A DNA stretch of 64,000 bases from Falsochrobactrum ovis (GTDB lineage Bacteria > Pseudomonadota > Alphaproteobacteria > Rhizobiales > Rhizobiaceae). Every line of letters starts with the position of its first letter. The stretch's first letter is position 1. The stretch lies in NCBI RefSeq assembly GCF_003259955.1, contig NZ_QLMK01000002.1, positions 225,041 through 289,040 of the forward strand, given 5' to 3'. This document shows, piece after piece, positions 1 through 8,963 of this stretch. Under the pieces are notes generated by a model. It had not been told where the DNA came from. It was given only the letters and a program-made list of their open reading frames with translations, and made no database searches. Both the position numbers and the translations under genes were made by a program.

Positions 1-1
1 A

Positions 2-628
2 TTTAACCTTTCCAGTCTTGCGCTGATTGCGGGTGGTTTATCGCTTGGTATCGGTTTTGGCCTACAGAATATCGTTCAGAATTTTGTGTCTGGGCTTATT
101 CTACTCGTAGAAAGACCCTTCAAGGTCGGTGACTGGGTGGAAGCAGGTGGTGTCAGCGGTACGGTGAAGAAGATCAGCGTACGGGCGACGGAGGTTGAAA
201 CCTTTCAAAAGCAATCGATTGTTGTGCCCAATTCCAGTTTGATCAATGGCAATGTCGGCAATTGGACATTGCGTAACAAGCTGGGACGTATCGAAATTAA
301 TGTGCAGACGGGTTACACGGAAGATCCGCGGCGGGTGCATCAAATTCTTACTGAAATCATCGCGGCGCATCCATCAATCCTGAAAAATCCAGAACCGTTT
401 GTGGCATTTCAGAATATGTCGGAGATGGTGTTGGTTTTCGATATCTATGCGTTTGTTGCAGATATCACCTCCACTGGCGGGATCAAAAATGAGTTGCGTT
501 TTCAGATCGTGGAACGATTCCACGAAGAAGGCGTCCATTTGGCTTCAACATTCAGCAATTTAGTGCTCGATCTTCCAGAGATGGAGAAATTAACCGATCG
601 GGTAAAGCCAGCGAAAACCAAAGGCTAA
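2..628 (+). CDS. MscS-family mechanosensitive ion channel, 3' part
   Basis: The reading frame is open from base 2, so the gene starts upstream of the window and only about 208 C-terminal residues are seen. The first residues form the glycine- and alanine-rich pore helix of MscS channels, with the pattern GIGFGLQNIVQNFVSG followed by LLVERPFKVGDWVE. The beta domain follows (GTVKKISVRATEVETF, VPNSSLI) and then the alpha/beta cytoplasmic domain. The protein would sit in the inner membrane and release solutes on osmotic downshock. The family assignment is firm. Whether it belongs to the large multi-helix subgroup with a periplasmic domain cannot be seen. The gene ends at a strong hairpin terminator. 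Confidence 0.9.
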   Translation, partial: FNLSSLALIAGGLSLGIGFGLQNIVQNFVSGLILLVERPFKVGDWVEAGGVSGTVKKISVRATEVETFQKQSIVVPNSSLINGNVGNWTLRNKLGRIEINVQTGYTEDPRRVHQILTEIIAAHPSILKNPEPFVAFQNMSEMVLVFDIYAFVADITSTGGIKNELRFQIVERFHEEGVHLASTFSNLVLDLPEMEKLTDRVKPAKTKG

Positions 629-652
629 TTATTGGCCTATGAAACAAATAGT

Positions 653-686
653 AAAAGCCCGAGCTGTTCGCTTCGGGCTTTTTTTT
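653..686. terminator. bidirectional intrinsic terminator
   Basis: A GC-rich stem (AAGCCCGA paired with TTCGGGCTT) is followed by eight T residues on the + strand and preceded by an A-rich run, so it can serve both strands. It ends the MscS gene and overlaps the stop codon of the convergent oxidoreductase gene. Confidence 0.85.
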
Positions 687-3246
687 AGCTGCGTGGCTTT
701 AGATTTTCCGGATCATAAAGTGGTTTGTAGCCAATTGCTGCGACTTCAACCGGGTATGTTTCGCCAAAATATTCAATTTGGAGTTTGCGACCTTCTTGGC
801 AGAAGTCCCAAGGCAAATAGGCAAGGGCAATATTTTTGCCGATGGTTGGGCCGTAAGCGATGGAAGAAGTGTAGGAGCGGCGGCCTAATTCGTCTACCAA
901 AGTTTCACCGGTCTCAGGGTTGAGCACAGGCAGAATACCCACCGGATAGCGAGCCACCCCATGTTGATCGATATTATCCGTCATAACCAAAGTGCACAGC
1001 ATGGCTGGCTGATGCTCACGAGATCTATATTCAAGGTGTTTTGCCTTGCCCCGGAAATCAGCGTCCTTGACCTTTGGTCGGGCGAGATCCGCTTCTAGAA
1101 GATTATATTCGGTCCGCAGGTCGGCATTTTGCAGGCGTAAGCTTTTTTCCATTCGCCTTGAGTTGGCGTAAGTTTCCACGCCTACCGCAATTACACCGGT
1201 TGAGCGCAATGCATCCCAGACAGCAAGCCCGTCTTCATAGCGCATATGCAATTCCCAGCCTTGTTCACCGACATAGGAAATGCGGAAGGCGGTTACCTCT
1301 TTATCAGCGATACGGATCGGTTTAATGGCAGCAAAGGGGAAGTTTTCTGGGTTTAAACCTTCAGGGTCCTCGACGACTTTCTTTAGGTTTTCCCTAGCGT
1401 TCGGCCCCCAAATACCAATCGTCACAAATTTTTCTGTCACGTCCGTGATGGTGACATTAAATCCCTTATCCTCAGCCATGCGGCGCATATAATGATAGTC
1501 ACGAGGGCCAGCGTCCGCACCATTGATCATGCGAATACGATCAGCCATGCGGATAGCTGTAAAATCGGCGCGAACCATCCCTTCATCATCAAGGAAATGG
1601 GTATAAATGCCTTTGCCAATATTAGCATCGCCGCCGATTCTGGCTGCGCACAGCCATTCCATCAGCTCGACATGGTCCGGACCTTCAATGTCATATATTG
1701 CAAAATGCGATAGATTGATAATCCCACAATCCTCTGACATTGCCAGATGTTCAGCATTGGACACCCGCCAGAAATGGCGATTGTCCCATTCATTCTCACG
1801 CACTGGAATGCGATCACCATATTTTTCGAGCAGGTGTTCATTCGCGGCATAGCCATGGGCGCGTTCCCAACCGCCTAGCTCCATGAAATATCCGCCCAAC
1901 TCTTTCTCCCGCTCATAAAAAGGAGAGCGGCGAATATTGCGGCCCTTCACGTATGGCTCGCGCGGATGCACAGCTGGATTATAGACTTTCATTGCCGTTT
2001 CTGTGCATCGGTCTTCAATATATTGTTCCTCAAGCTGATGCGGATAAAAACGAGAATAGTCGATTGCGTTATGGTCAATCGCTGTGCGACCGTCCGTCAT
2101 CCAGTCGGCAAGCAGTTTGCCCATGCCCGGTGCGTCTTTGACCCAGATTGCGACCGCATACCAAAGGCCGCGTACTTTCTGGCTTTCACCAATTGAGGGC
2201 CCGCCATCGGTCGAGACCTGAAGAAAGCCGTTGAAAGAATGCGCTTCATTATAGCCAAGCTCGCCCAGAATTGGCGTCAGTTCAATCGCACGTTCGAGCG
2301 GTTCCAAGATCTGCTCCATTTCCAGATCTCGCTGGGAAGGGGATAGACGAGCTTCCTCTTTTTCCTGAAGATTGCGAGGATGGCAGAGGCGTGGGTTTTT
2401 CTCTTCGTAATAGCCCCATTCAATCTGTCCGCCCTCGGCAGTCTTTGGATCACCGGTGTCGCGCATATAGGCTGAATTGCCCTGATCTCTGAGCAAAGGC
2501 CAGCCAATCTCTTTGCCCGTGCCTTCAAATTCATTGTAAGGACCAAAAAAGGTCAGCGGGTGGTCGATCGGTATGACTGGCAGATCTTCACCCGCCATTT
2601 CAGCAATCAAGCGCCCCCAAAGACCAGCGCACACGACGACATAATCTGCTTCAATCGTTCCGCGATGGGTAACCACACCTTTGATGCGGCCATTTTCAAT
2701 GACAAGGGATTGTGCGGGAGTATTGGCAAAGCAGGTTAATTTGCCGGTGGTTTCCGCTTGATCGATAAGTTTACCGGCCACGGTTTGCGAGCGCGGTATT
2801 ACCAGTCCGGCGTCTGGGTCCCACAACCCACCTTGGACCAGACTTTCCTCAATCAGTGGGAATTTTTCTTTGACCTCAGCCGGGTCCATCATTCGTGCGC
2901 GGGTACCGAAGGCTTTGCCGGATACGACCTTGCGTTTGAGTTCGTCCATCCGGGCATCGTCACCCACGCGTGCAACTTCAATGCCGCCAATGCGAGCATA
3001 ATGGCCCATTTTCTCAAAAAAGTTGATGGAATAAAGAGACGTCCAGCAGGTTAAATAATCATGGCTTGTCGCATAGCAGAAATCAGATGCGTGAGCGGTT
3101 GAACCGATATCTGTTGGAATGCCGGATTTATCGAGACCAACAATATCATCCCAGCCTCGTTCAACCAGATGATGAACGACAGAGGCGCCGACGATGCCTC
3201 CAACACCTATAATGACGACTTTTGCTTTTTTGGGAAACTCTGCCAT
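685..3246 (-). CDS. FAD-dependent oxidoreductase with GcvT domain (dimethylglycine/sarcosine dehydrogenase-like)
   Basis: This 853-residue protein has an N-terminal FAD-binding DAO domain with the dinucleotide motif GVGGIVG at residues 14-20. Next comes a STAHAS segment with His52, which lies where related enzymes attach FAD covalently. From about residue 440 to the end it carries a folate-binding GcvT domain and the GcvT C-terminal barrel. Family knowledge points to oxidative N-demethylation of a methylated glycine or similar methylamine, with the one-carbon unit passed to tetrahydrofolate. The exact substrate cannot be read from the sequence. The only neighbour in the same direction, upstream, is a GlxA/GbdR-type regulator, which fits betaine, dimethylglycine or carnitine catabolism. 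The gene seems monocistronic and full length. Confidence 0.85.
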   Translation of the reverse strand: MAEFPKKAKVVIIGVGGIVGASVVHHLVERGWDDIVGLDKSGIPTDIGSTAHASDFCYATSHDYLTCWTSLYSINFFEKMGHYARIGGIEVARVGDDARMDELKRKVVSGKAFGTRARMMDPAEVKEKFPLIEESLVQGGLWDPDAGLVIPRSQTVAGKLIDQAETTGKLTCFANTPAQSLVIENGRIKGVVTHRGTIEADYVVVCAGLWGRLIAEMAGEDLPVIPIDHPLTFFGPYNEFEGTGKEIGWPLLRDQGNSAYMRDTGDPKTAEGGQIEWGYYEEKNPRLCHPRNLQEKEEARLSPSQRDLEMEQILEPLERAIELTPILGELGYNEAHSFNGFLQVSTDGGPSIGESQKVRGLWYAVAIWVKDAPGMGKLLADWMTDGRTAIDHNAIDYSRFYPHQLEEQYIEDRCTETAMKVYNPAVHPREPYVKGRNIRRSPFYEREKELGGYFMELGGWERAHGYAANEHLLEKYGDRIPVRENEWDNRHFWRVSNAEHLAMSEDCGIINLSHFAIYDIEGPDHVELMEWLCAARIGGDANIGKGIYTHFLDDEGMVRADFTAIRMADRIRMINGADAGPRDYHYMRRMAEDKGFNVTITDVTEKFVTIGIWGPNARENLKKVVEDPEGLNPENFPFAAIKPIRIADKEVTAFRISYVGEQGWELHMRYEDGLAVWDALRSTGVIAVGVETYANSRRMEKSLRLQNADLRTEYNLLEADLARPKVKDADFRGKAKHLEYRSREHQPAMLCTLVMTDNIDQHGVARYPVGILPVLNPETGETLVDELGRRSYTSSIAYGPTIGKNIALAYLPWDFCQEGRKLQIEYFGETYPVEVAAIGYKPLYDPENLKPRS

Positions 3247-3492
3247 TTGTGCGACCTTGGTTAAGGACCTGATTTGATCAAACCATAGGTGCTGGAATGA
3301 AATGATATTTGTCTTTTTACGACATAATCAGAGCATGTGGCGACCGGTCGTGCTTGTTCGATCAAGATGAGCAAGATAAACGCCGATGTGGAATAACCAC
3401 CGTTGGTACAATGGGAATGTTCATCTCATGGAGAAGAAATAAGTCATTAATATTTTTACGTTTATCTCGCCTCAACTTTGCAGCTCTAGGCG

Positions 3493-4491
3493 TTAAGCAG
3501 CGGATAAAGTTCTGCGTTCTGCGCGTTCCTGTTGGGGAGAGCGGCCGTATAATTCTCTGTAGCATTTGGAAAAATGCGATGCAGAAACAAATCCGCAAGC
3601 GACGGCAACTTCGACTATAGGCATTGACGATTGAAGTAATAAATGTCGAGCTCTATCGAGGCGGATTTCAAGATAATAGCGCGCGGGTGAACGGCCCATT
3701 TCCTGACGGAAAAGGCGCTCAACCTGTCGGCGGGAAAGTCCAATATTATTGGCAACGGTAGTCAGAGCTTCTGGCTCAGATAGGTTGGCTTCCATCATCT
3801 CTATGATGGTCAGTATCTTGGAGTTTTGAACGCCTAATCGAGCGCGCAGGGGAAGGCGTTGCCTGTCATGGGGATTGCGTACGCGATCCGTCAGGGCCTG
3901 TTCACAGATACGATTAACGAGATTGCTATCAAAATCGTCCCCGATCAATTTAAGCAGCATATCGAGTGAGGCGGTGCCGCCCGCGCAAGTATAAAGATTG
4001 CTATCGACCTCAAAAAGATCGGCATAAACTTCCGCTTTAGGAAATGCTTCTGAAAAACCGGGCAGATTTTCCCAATGAATCGCACAGCGTTTTCCGGATA
4101 GTAAACCAGCGGCTGCGAGTATATGTGCGCCGGTACAAAGACCGCCAATGGCCACGCCGCGATTATATTCCTCTCGCAGCCAAGCAAACACGGATTTGTT
4201 GCGAAATTCTTCGACATAGACGCCTGAGCAAACGAATATCATGGGAAGATAGTCTTCCCGTTGGCGGGGGCGGCGCTCTTGCTCTAGCGAAGTGTCAACT
4301 GCACATTCAACGCCATTAGACGCCTTTACCGGTTTACCATCCACAGATGCCAGTCGCCAACGGTAGGCTTCATAACCCAACATCCGATTGGCAAGCCGTA
4401 GAGGCTCGATTGCTGTCGCAAATGCGATCATCGAAAAGTTTTGAACGAGAAAGAAAACAATAGATCGCCGTACCGATGAAGCCTGCTGCAT
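3493..4491 (-). CDS. GlxA-family AraC-type transcriptional regulator (DJ-1/PfpI plus HTH)
   Basis: The protein has 332 residues in two parts. Residues about 10-185 form a DJ-1/PfpI (class I amidotransferase-like) sensor domain with an elbow motif GLCTGAH containing Cys119. Residues about 225-325 hold two AraC helix-turn-helix units, with the signatures GLSRRQVERLF and CGFVSASHFSKCYRELYG. This layout matches GbdR, which answers to glycine betaine and dimethylglycine, and CdhR, which answers to carnitine. The gene lies 246 bp upstream of the dimethylglycine dehydrogenase-like gene in the same orientation, so it is probably its activator. The ligand is inferred from context only. Confidence 0.88.
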   Translation of the reverse strand: MQQASSVRRSIVFFLVQNFSMIAFATAIEPLRLANRMLGYEAYRWRLASVDGKPVKASNGVECAVDTSLEQERRPRQREDYLPMIFVCSGVYVEEFRNKSVFAWLREEYNRGVAIGGLCTGAHILAAAGLLSGKRCAIHWENLPGFSEAFPKAEVYADLFEVDSNLYTCAGGTASLDMLLKLIGDDFDSNLVNRICEQALTDRVRNPHDRQRLPLRARLGVQNSKILTIIEMMEANLSEPEALTTVANNIGLSRRQVERLFRQEMGRSPARYYLEIRLDRARHLLLQSSMPIVEVAVACGFVSASHFSKCYRELYGRSPQQERAERRTLSAA

Positions 4492-5210
4492 AGCCTGATC
4501 GTTCCCATTTTTGAGGCATCCGTTGCAGTTCCCGCACCGGTATCACCTCAACATCCGTCAAATACGGAATCTCTTAGTTCCACCTATTTATTGCTGACTG
4601 TTTTAGTATAAAATGCCTGAATTTTGATTGGGCATTTATGACGCAAACAGAACAGAACTCTATTGATGCATAGAACGCATATTTTGCCTAGTGCGGCTAA
4701 ATGCCTGTCGCTTAATGGATAGATGAGGTCGTAAAAATGAGCGCTGGCATCATTTTAGCCATAGTTGAAGGGCGGACTGTTCAGCGCTGATGATCGGTAA
4801 ATGGTGATCGATAATTGGCTGGCAATATTGGCTATCCCAATAAGGCGTGGATATTTTCGGAGCACCATTTCCTTTTTTGAGAATATTGCGGGGAGGGTTA
4901 TCAGGTGCGGAATATGGATGCCGGGCTCAGGTCGCTATCAGGTCGGTATGCAGATCAAACGGGAGGCTTGTCACCATATCTCGTGGTAGCAGATCTCTTG
5001 CGCCGTGTTTTCGAAACCTACTGGCGAAGTCTACGTTTTGAGACTGTTCGCATTGTTGGGATTGTGGGGGAACGATCACTAGCTCCCTTGCCGGTCACGC
5101 GTAGTGCACTAATTTCATAAATGACAGCTGAATGGAAATTGTGCGAAAAAGCTGGCTACATAATCTGCGTGGAATGACCTGTTGCAACGTTTATAATTGG
5201 GAGAACAGTT
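4492..5210. other. 719-bp stretch with no supportable gene
   Basis: This stretch between the divergent regulator and the entericidin-like gene holds only short open frames that match no family I recognise. Their composition is unlike the neighbouring genes, and overlapping frames of about 62-71 codons occur on the + strand around 4801-5120. It could be promoter DNA plus the relic of a lost gene. I see no repeat or tRNA in it. Confidence 0.5.
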
Positions 5211-5345
5211 ATGAAACTATCTCGATTTGTTCCAATTGCTCTTATCATTAGTTCGTTAGCTTTGGTGTCCTGTGCGAATACTGTGCGGGGCGTCGGAAAG
5301 GACGTCAAAAGCACCGCTAATGCCGTTGAGGATGCGGTGCAATGA
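5211..5345 (+). CDS. entericidin A/B family small lipoprotein
   Basis: This 44-residue frame starts with ATG preceded by a good ribosome binding site (GGGAG about 8 bases upstream). It has a basic start (MKLSR), a hydrophobic stretch, and a lipobox LVSC with the lipid-modified Cys at residue 21. The mature tail, with VRGVGKDVKSTANAVEDAV, is the hallmark of the entericidin EcnA/EcnB family. These are tiny cell-envelope lipoproteins, and in enterobacteria they act as an antidote/bacteriolysis pair. In alphaproteobacteria they are usually single genes of unknown role. No partner gene is visible next to it. The stop codon is followed by the convergent glycosyltransferase gene. Confidence 0.85.
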   Translation: MKLSRFVPIALIISSLALVSCANTVRGVGKDVKSTANAVEDAVQ

Positions 5346-5384
5346 CGAGTTCCACCGGGTTCTAAACGGTTTTGTTCATGATGG

Positions 5385-6872
5385 TCAGTCTATTAACATA
5401 TAGCTGACCGTCATGAAACGATCCGGCACGGTGCGGTAATGAACTTGGGTGGTGGTATAATCCGACTGCGGCAATTCTAATTGCAGGCCTTGCAAGATCT
5501 GCGGTATCGACTGCTCGGGGGGAGCGTCGCCAAACCATATGATCACGGCTGGCGTCGTAAAATTATAAGCATCTGTTGGAGTCTCAGGATGGATCACGCG
5601 AAGCTCAGGATCGAATAGCCGAAAATTTCCTCCGATGAGTGTATTATCGGTCAATATCGTCGTAAACGCGCCTTGGCCTTTAATGTCAGAATATAGTTTT
5701 GCAAAATCCAGCTGACCATATGGGGGAGCGCTTGATCCGTAGGTTAAATAATAGCCAAGCACCGGTGGCACGATGAGGGCGGCAATTATGCTAATGATTG
5801 CAAAGTCATTAAGCGCTCGGCTCTGGGCTCGATAGAGACCAAATAAACATGCAATTGCTGCAGGTAATAAAAACAAGACCGGTTGTAACCATCGGTCTTT
5901 GATATTGGTCATGCCCACCACAACGACCCCTACAAGAACAACCAATAGTCCCACCCCGATGATGCGGCGCATAAAGCGTTCGCCGGGCGAAAGTGTGTGT
6001 TGAAGTTGGGTCCGGCTTTTCACATGGATGAGGGCAATTATACCTGCTGTCGCTAAAACTAAAATTGAAAATAGGAACGCGGCCACGAAAAGGCTTTCGA
6101 TGCCGACGATACGGTCTAAAAAAGGATTGGCGGCGACGCCGATTTGGAACTTTTCTGCCCGTTCTAAGACGTTTGACAAATGTCGCGACATCCAAAGCGC
6201 GGTGGGTGATATGCTCACAATAAAGGCCAGAAAAGTAAAAACTGACAATCTTGAAGATAATATTTTGCGATATTCGGGTATCGTTAAGCCGGTTAGGATC
6301 ACCGTTATTACGAATATTGATGCATTAAATTTGCCCAAGATCGCTGCAACCATGGCGACGCCTAGAATTAGCGCACTAGCGATACTGGGTCGGCGCATGT
6401 GCCAAGCAAAGGCGCAAAATACCCATCCACATGCCGCTGTCCCGGCAACGGAATGGGTCAAGGCGCGTTGGGATTCCCAACCGATTTGAGGGATTAGGAA
6501 TAGGCCAAGCATACCTGCTGAGGCTACTGCTTGAGAAAGTCCCAAAAGGCGTAAGCCAACGAAAACACTGACGAAAAGGCTGGCGAGAATGCTGAACTTC
6601 ACAAGTTGCAGCGTGAGCATAGAAGTGCCAAGTAACGAAGTCGTCAGACTTGTAATCCAGGTATAAAGCGGCGGCTGGGACCCGCCATATCCCCAGTCAA
6701 GATAAGTGCTGTTTGCTAGCTGTTCGGCATCATCAACGCCAGCGCCGTTTGAGATAAAAGAAACCCATAAGACCTGAAAGACGAAATAAAGCAGGACGAA
6801 CAGAACAGCCCACGGCAATCCAAATATTTTTTTATCGGTTTTTGAAGTCTGCACGAAAATATGGGAAGTCAA
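5385..6872 (-). CDS. glycosyltransferase family 39 (PMT/ArnT-like) membrane protein
   Basis: The 495-residue protein has roughly ten to twelve hydrophobic segments. Its first periplasmic loop carries the acidic pair of GT39 enzymes in the pattern GVDDAEQL, followed by GYGGSQPPLYTW. These enzymes use a polyprenyl-phosphate sugar to modify lipid A, other glycolipids or proteins on the outer face of the inner membrane. The C-terminal third is a soluble periplasmic part. The start is a TTG, supported by an AGGA motif about 9 bases upstream; no in-frame ATG serves better. The gene is alone on its strand, so the acceptor is unknown. Confidence 0.82.
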   Translation of the reverse strand: MTSHIFVQTSKTDKKIFGLPWAVLFVLLYFVFQVLWVSFISNGAGVDDAEQLANSTYLDWGYGGSQPPLYTWITSLTTSLLGTSMLTLQLVKFSILASLFVSVFVGLRLLGLSQAVASAGMLGLFLIPQIGWESQRALTHSVAGTAACGWVFCAFAWHMRRPSIASALILGVAMVAAILGKFNASIFVITVILTGLTIPEYRKILSSRLSVFTFLAFIVSISPTALWMSRHLSNVLERAEKFQIGVAANPFLDRIVGIESLFVAAFLFSILVLATAGIIALIHVKSRTQLQHTLSPGERFMRRIIGVGLLVVLVGVVVVGMTNIKDRWLQPVLFLLPAAIACLFGLYRAQSRALNDFAIISIIAALIVPPVLGYYLTYGSSAPPYGQLDFAKLYSDIKGQGAFTTILTDNTLIGGNFRLFDPELRVIHPETPTDAYNFTTPAVIIWFGDAPPEQSIPQILQGLQLELPQSDYTTTQVHYRTVPDRFMTVSYMLID

Positions 6873-7317
6873 TATTTCAGTCCTGATATTCGCTCTTATT
6901 TATCTGTAGAGAGCATTCACAGGTGTGCGGCCTAAATTCAATGAGAAAATAAAGGTTTTGACAAGAATCGACTTTATTTGATTCAATATTCACCAATGGC
7001 AAAAACCGCGCTTCCCTTTAGGGGCACGGTTTTGCCAAAATACGCATGGCGACCTGCATCAATACTCGGCAGGGAATTCACTCCGGTACGCAGTACCTGA
7101 TCCGGAGCGTCGAGAGGGTTGAGGCCGTCTCTTGCTCCTGTTTAACCCAACATCGTTACCGGACAGTTATCAGAGCCTTAAGCAATTCTAAACATCGCGC
7201 TTTTTTAGCTGTTTCTGGCCCTTATTTTTCATTTTTAATCTCAATTAGGCGCAGAATATTGATCACTGAATGAGTTTCACATTTTCCAAGGTTCTTTTTA
7301 GTGAAGATTCGGAAGTT
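6873..7317. other. intergenic region with a terminator-like hairpin; possible small RNA
   Basis: This is the first part of the space between the divergent glycosyltransferase and cobQ genes. It holds a strong inverted repeat at 6998-7036 and no convincing reading frame. Promoters for both flanking genes must lie here. See the hairpin entry and the findings. Confidence 0.4.
6998..7036 (-). terminator. terminator-like hairpin with no obvious gene upstream
   Basis: GGCAAAA pairs with TTTTGCC and an inner CCG pairs with CGG, with further G:C pairs toward the loop. On the minus strand the stem ends in a run of five T residues, as in an intrinsic terminator. No protein gene on the minus strand lies between this point and about 7440, so it may end an unrecognised small RNA or a leader. 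It could instead be a simple dyad. Confidence 0.4.
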
Positions 7318-7320
7318 TGC

Positions 7321-7447
7321 GGTTGCCTGGATTTCAGGAGCGTCGGGCCGCGGCTCTATTTATTAATCGGGCGCGTTCGCAAATTCCTTCCGCAAAGAGT
7401 GTAATCGCAGATTGCCAGCCGGCGGAAGTTAGGTTAGGCAACGACCC
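7321..7447 (+). promoter_or_regulatory. structured leader of cobQ covering its ribosome binding site
   Basis: GTTGCCT at 7322-7328 can pair with AGGCAAC at 7436-7442, and inside it CTTCCGC at 7387-7393 can pair with GCGGAAG at 7422-7428. The 3' arm of the outer stem contains the AGG that would serve as the Shine-Dalgarno sequence, 9 bases before the cobQ ATG. The element sits where cobalamin riboswitches occur, but I cannot find the conserved B12-box sequences. It is either a divergent or decayed riboswitch or another translational control element. Confidence 0.35.
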
Positions 7448-8905
7448 ATGTCGCGCGCAATTATGCTTCAAGGTACCGGTTCTGACGTTGGCAAGAGTGT
7501 CCTTGTTGCCGGGCTTTGTCGTGCTGCACGGAATCGCGGTTTGATCGTGCGGCCTTTCAAGCCACAGAACATGTCTAATAATGCTGCAGTTGCTGATGAT
7601 GGTGGCGAAATTGGCCGTGCTCAGTGGTTGCAAGCCATGGCATGCGGCACTCCTAGTTCTATTCATATGAACCCCGTCCTTTTAAAGCCCAAATCGGATA
7701 TGGGAAGCGAGATCATCGTTCAGGGGCGGGTGTATGGTGAAGCCGGGGGCAATTATTACCGGGAGTTAAAGCCGAAATTGCTCTCTGCCGTCATGGATTC
7801 TTTCGCGAATGTGAGCAAGGGAGCCGATCTTGTCATTGTGGAGGGCGCGGGCTCACCAGCGGAAATCAATCTTCGCGCAGGTGATATTGCGAATATGGGC
7901 TTTGCCACGCGCGCAAATGTTCCGGTTGTCTTGATTGGCGATATTGATCGAGGCGGGGTGATTGCTTCGCTGGTTGGCACCCATGCCATTTTATCAGATG
8001 AAGACCGGGCACAGGTCCGCGGTTTTTTGATCAATAAGTTTCGCGGGGATATTGGGCTTTTTGATGAGGGGCTTCAGGCGATTACGCGCTTTACGGGCTG
8101 GCCTTCATTTGGTGTCGTGCCTTGGCTTGAAGCGGTATCAAAACTTCCGGCAGAGGATGCTGTTGTACTAGAGCGCAATGCAAAAACTTGCCAAGGCATG
8201 TTTAAAATCGCAGTGCCTATGTTGCCCAGAATATCGAATTTTGATGACTTTGATCCCCTGAAAGCCGAGGCGGGCGTGCAGTTGATTATGGTGCCGCCGG
8301 GTTCGAAGATCCCAGAGGACGCAGATTTGATTATTCTGCCTGGGACCAAATCAACGATTGCTGATCTCGCAGCATTGCGTGGATATGGTTGGGACAAAGA
8401 TATCTACTTACATTTGCGTCGCGGTGGGCATGTGTTTGGTATTTGTGGTGGCTATCAGATGTTGGGCACGACCATTTCTGACCCTGACGGATTGGAAGGA
8501 GAAGTGCGCCAAGAGAAGGGGCTGGGGCTACTCGAAGTCGAAACAGTTATGGTGCGCGAAAAATATGTGCGCAATGTCGAAGGGTATTCCTCGCTCAACA
8601 AAGCAAGCCTGCAAGGCTATGAAATTCATGTCGGTCGTACGGATGGTGCGGATAGTCAGCGACCTTTTGCAATTCTTGAAGGTCGAGCTGATGGCGCCAT
8701 ATCGGCGGATGGGCGCGTTATAGGAACTTATCTGCACGGTGTTTTCCGTTCAGATGCGTTTCGGCGAGATTTCCTCTCGTCGATTGGAGCTGAGCTTTCC
8801 GGGTATTCAAATTATCATGATGAAGTCGAGACGGCCTTAAATGAGCTGGCAGACGGGCTGGAAACTTCCCTCGATATTGATGGATTGTTTTCTCTCGCAT
8901 CTTAA
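7448..8905 (+). CDS. cobQ: cobyric acid synthase CobQ
   Basis: CobQ amidates carboxyl groups b, d, e and g of adenosylcobyrinic acid a,c-diamide, using glutamine and ATP. The 485 residues match the family length. The N-terminal synthetase domain carries the P-loop GTGSDVGKS at residues 9-17 and the VEGAGSPAEINL segment. The C-terminal class I amidotransferase domain carries the nucleophile Cys333 in FGICGGYQ and His430 in YLHGVF, so both active-site residues are present. The gene is followed by cobU 58 bp downstream and is probably co-transcribed with it. In contrast to cobB downstream, it shows no damage. Confidence 0.95.
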   Translation: MSRAIMLQGTGSDVGKSVLVAGLCRAARNRGLIVRPFKPQNMSNNAAVADDGGEIGRAQWLQAMACGTPSSIHMNPVLLKPKSDMGSEIIVQGRVYGEAGGNYYRELKPKLLSAVMDSFANVSKGADLVIVEGAGSPAEINLRAGDIANMGFATRANVPVVLIGDIDRGGVIASLVGTHAILSDEDRAQVRGFLINKFRGDIGLFDEGLQAITRFTGWPSFGVVPWLEAVSKLPAEDAVVLERNAKTCQGMFKIAVPMLPRISNFDDFDPLKAEAGVQLIMVPPGSKIPEDADLIILPGTKSTIADLAALRGYGWDKDIYLHLRRGGHVFGICGGYQMLGTTISDPDGLEGEVRQEKGLGLLEVETVMVREKYVRNVEGYSSLNKASLQGYEIHVGRTDGADSQRPFAILEGRADGAISADGRVIGTYLHGVFRSDAFRRDFLSSIGAELSGYSNYHDEVETALNELADGLETSLDIDGLFSLAS

Positions 8906-8963
8906 AACTTCAGATGTGGATGAGATTGGCCCTCGAGTTTAGAAAAATCAGGATGATTAGGTC

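Noticed and set aside
4801-5120. Short + strand frames of 62 to 71 codons
   Set aside because: They overlap each other in different frames, lack ribosome sites or family features, and are not convincing genes.
7318-7447. A classical cobalamin riboswitch before cobQ
   Set aside because: I could not find the conserved B12-box core or the usual receptor sequences, only a stem of the right kind. I kept it as an unclassified leader.
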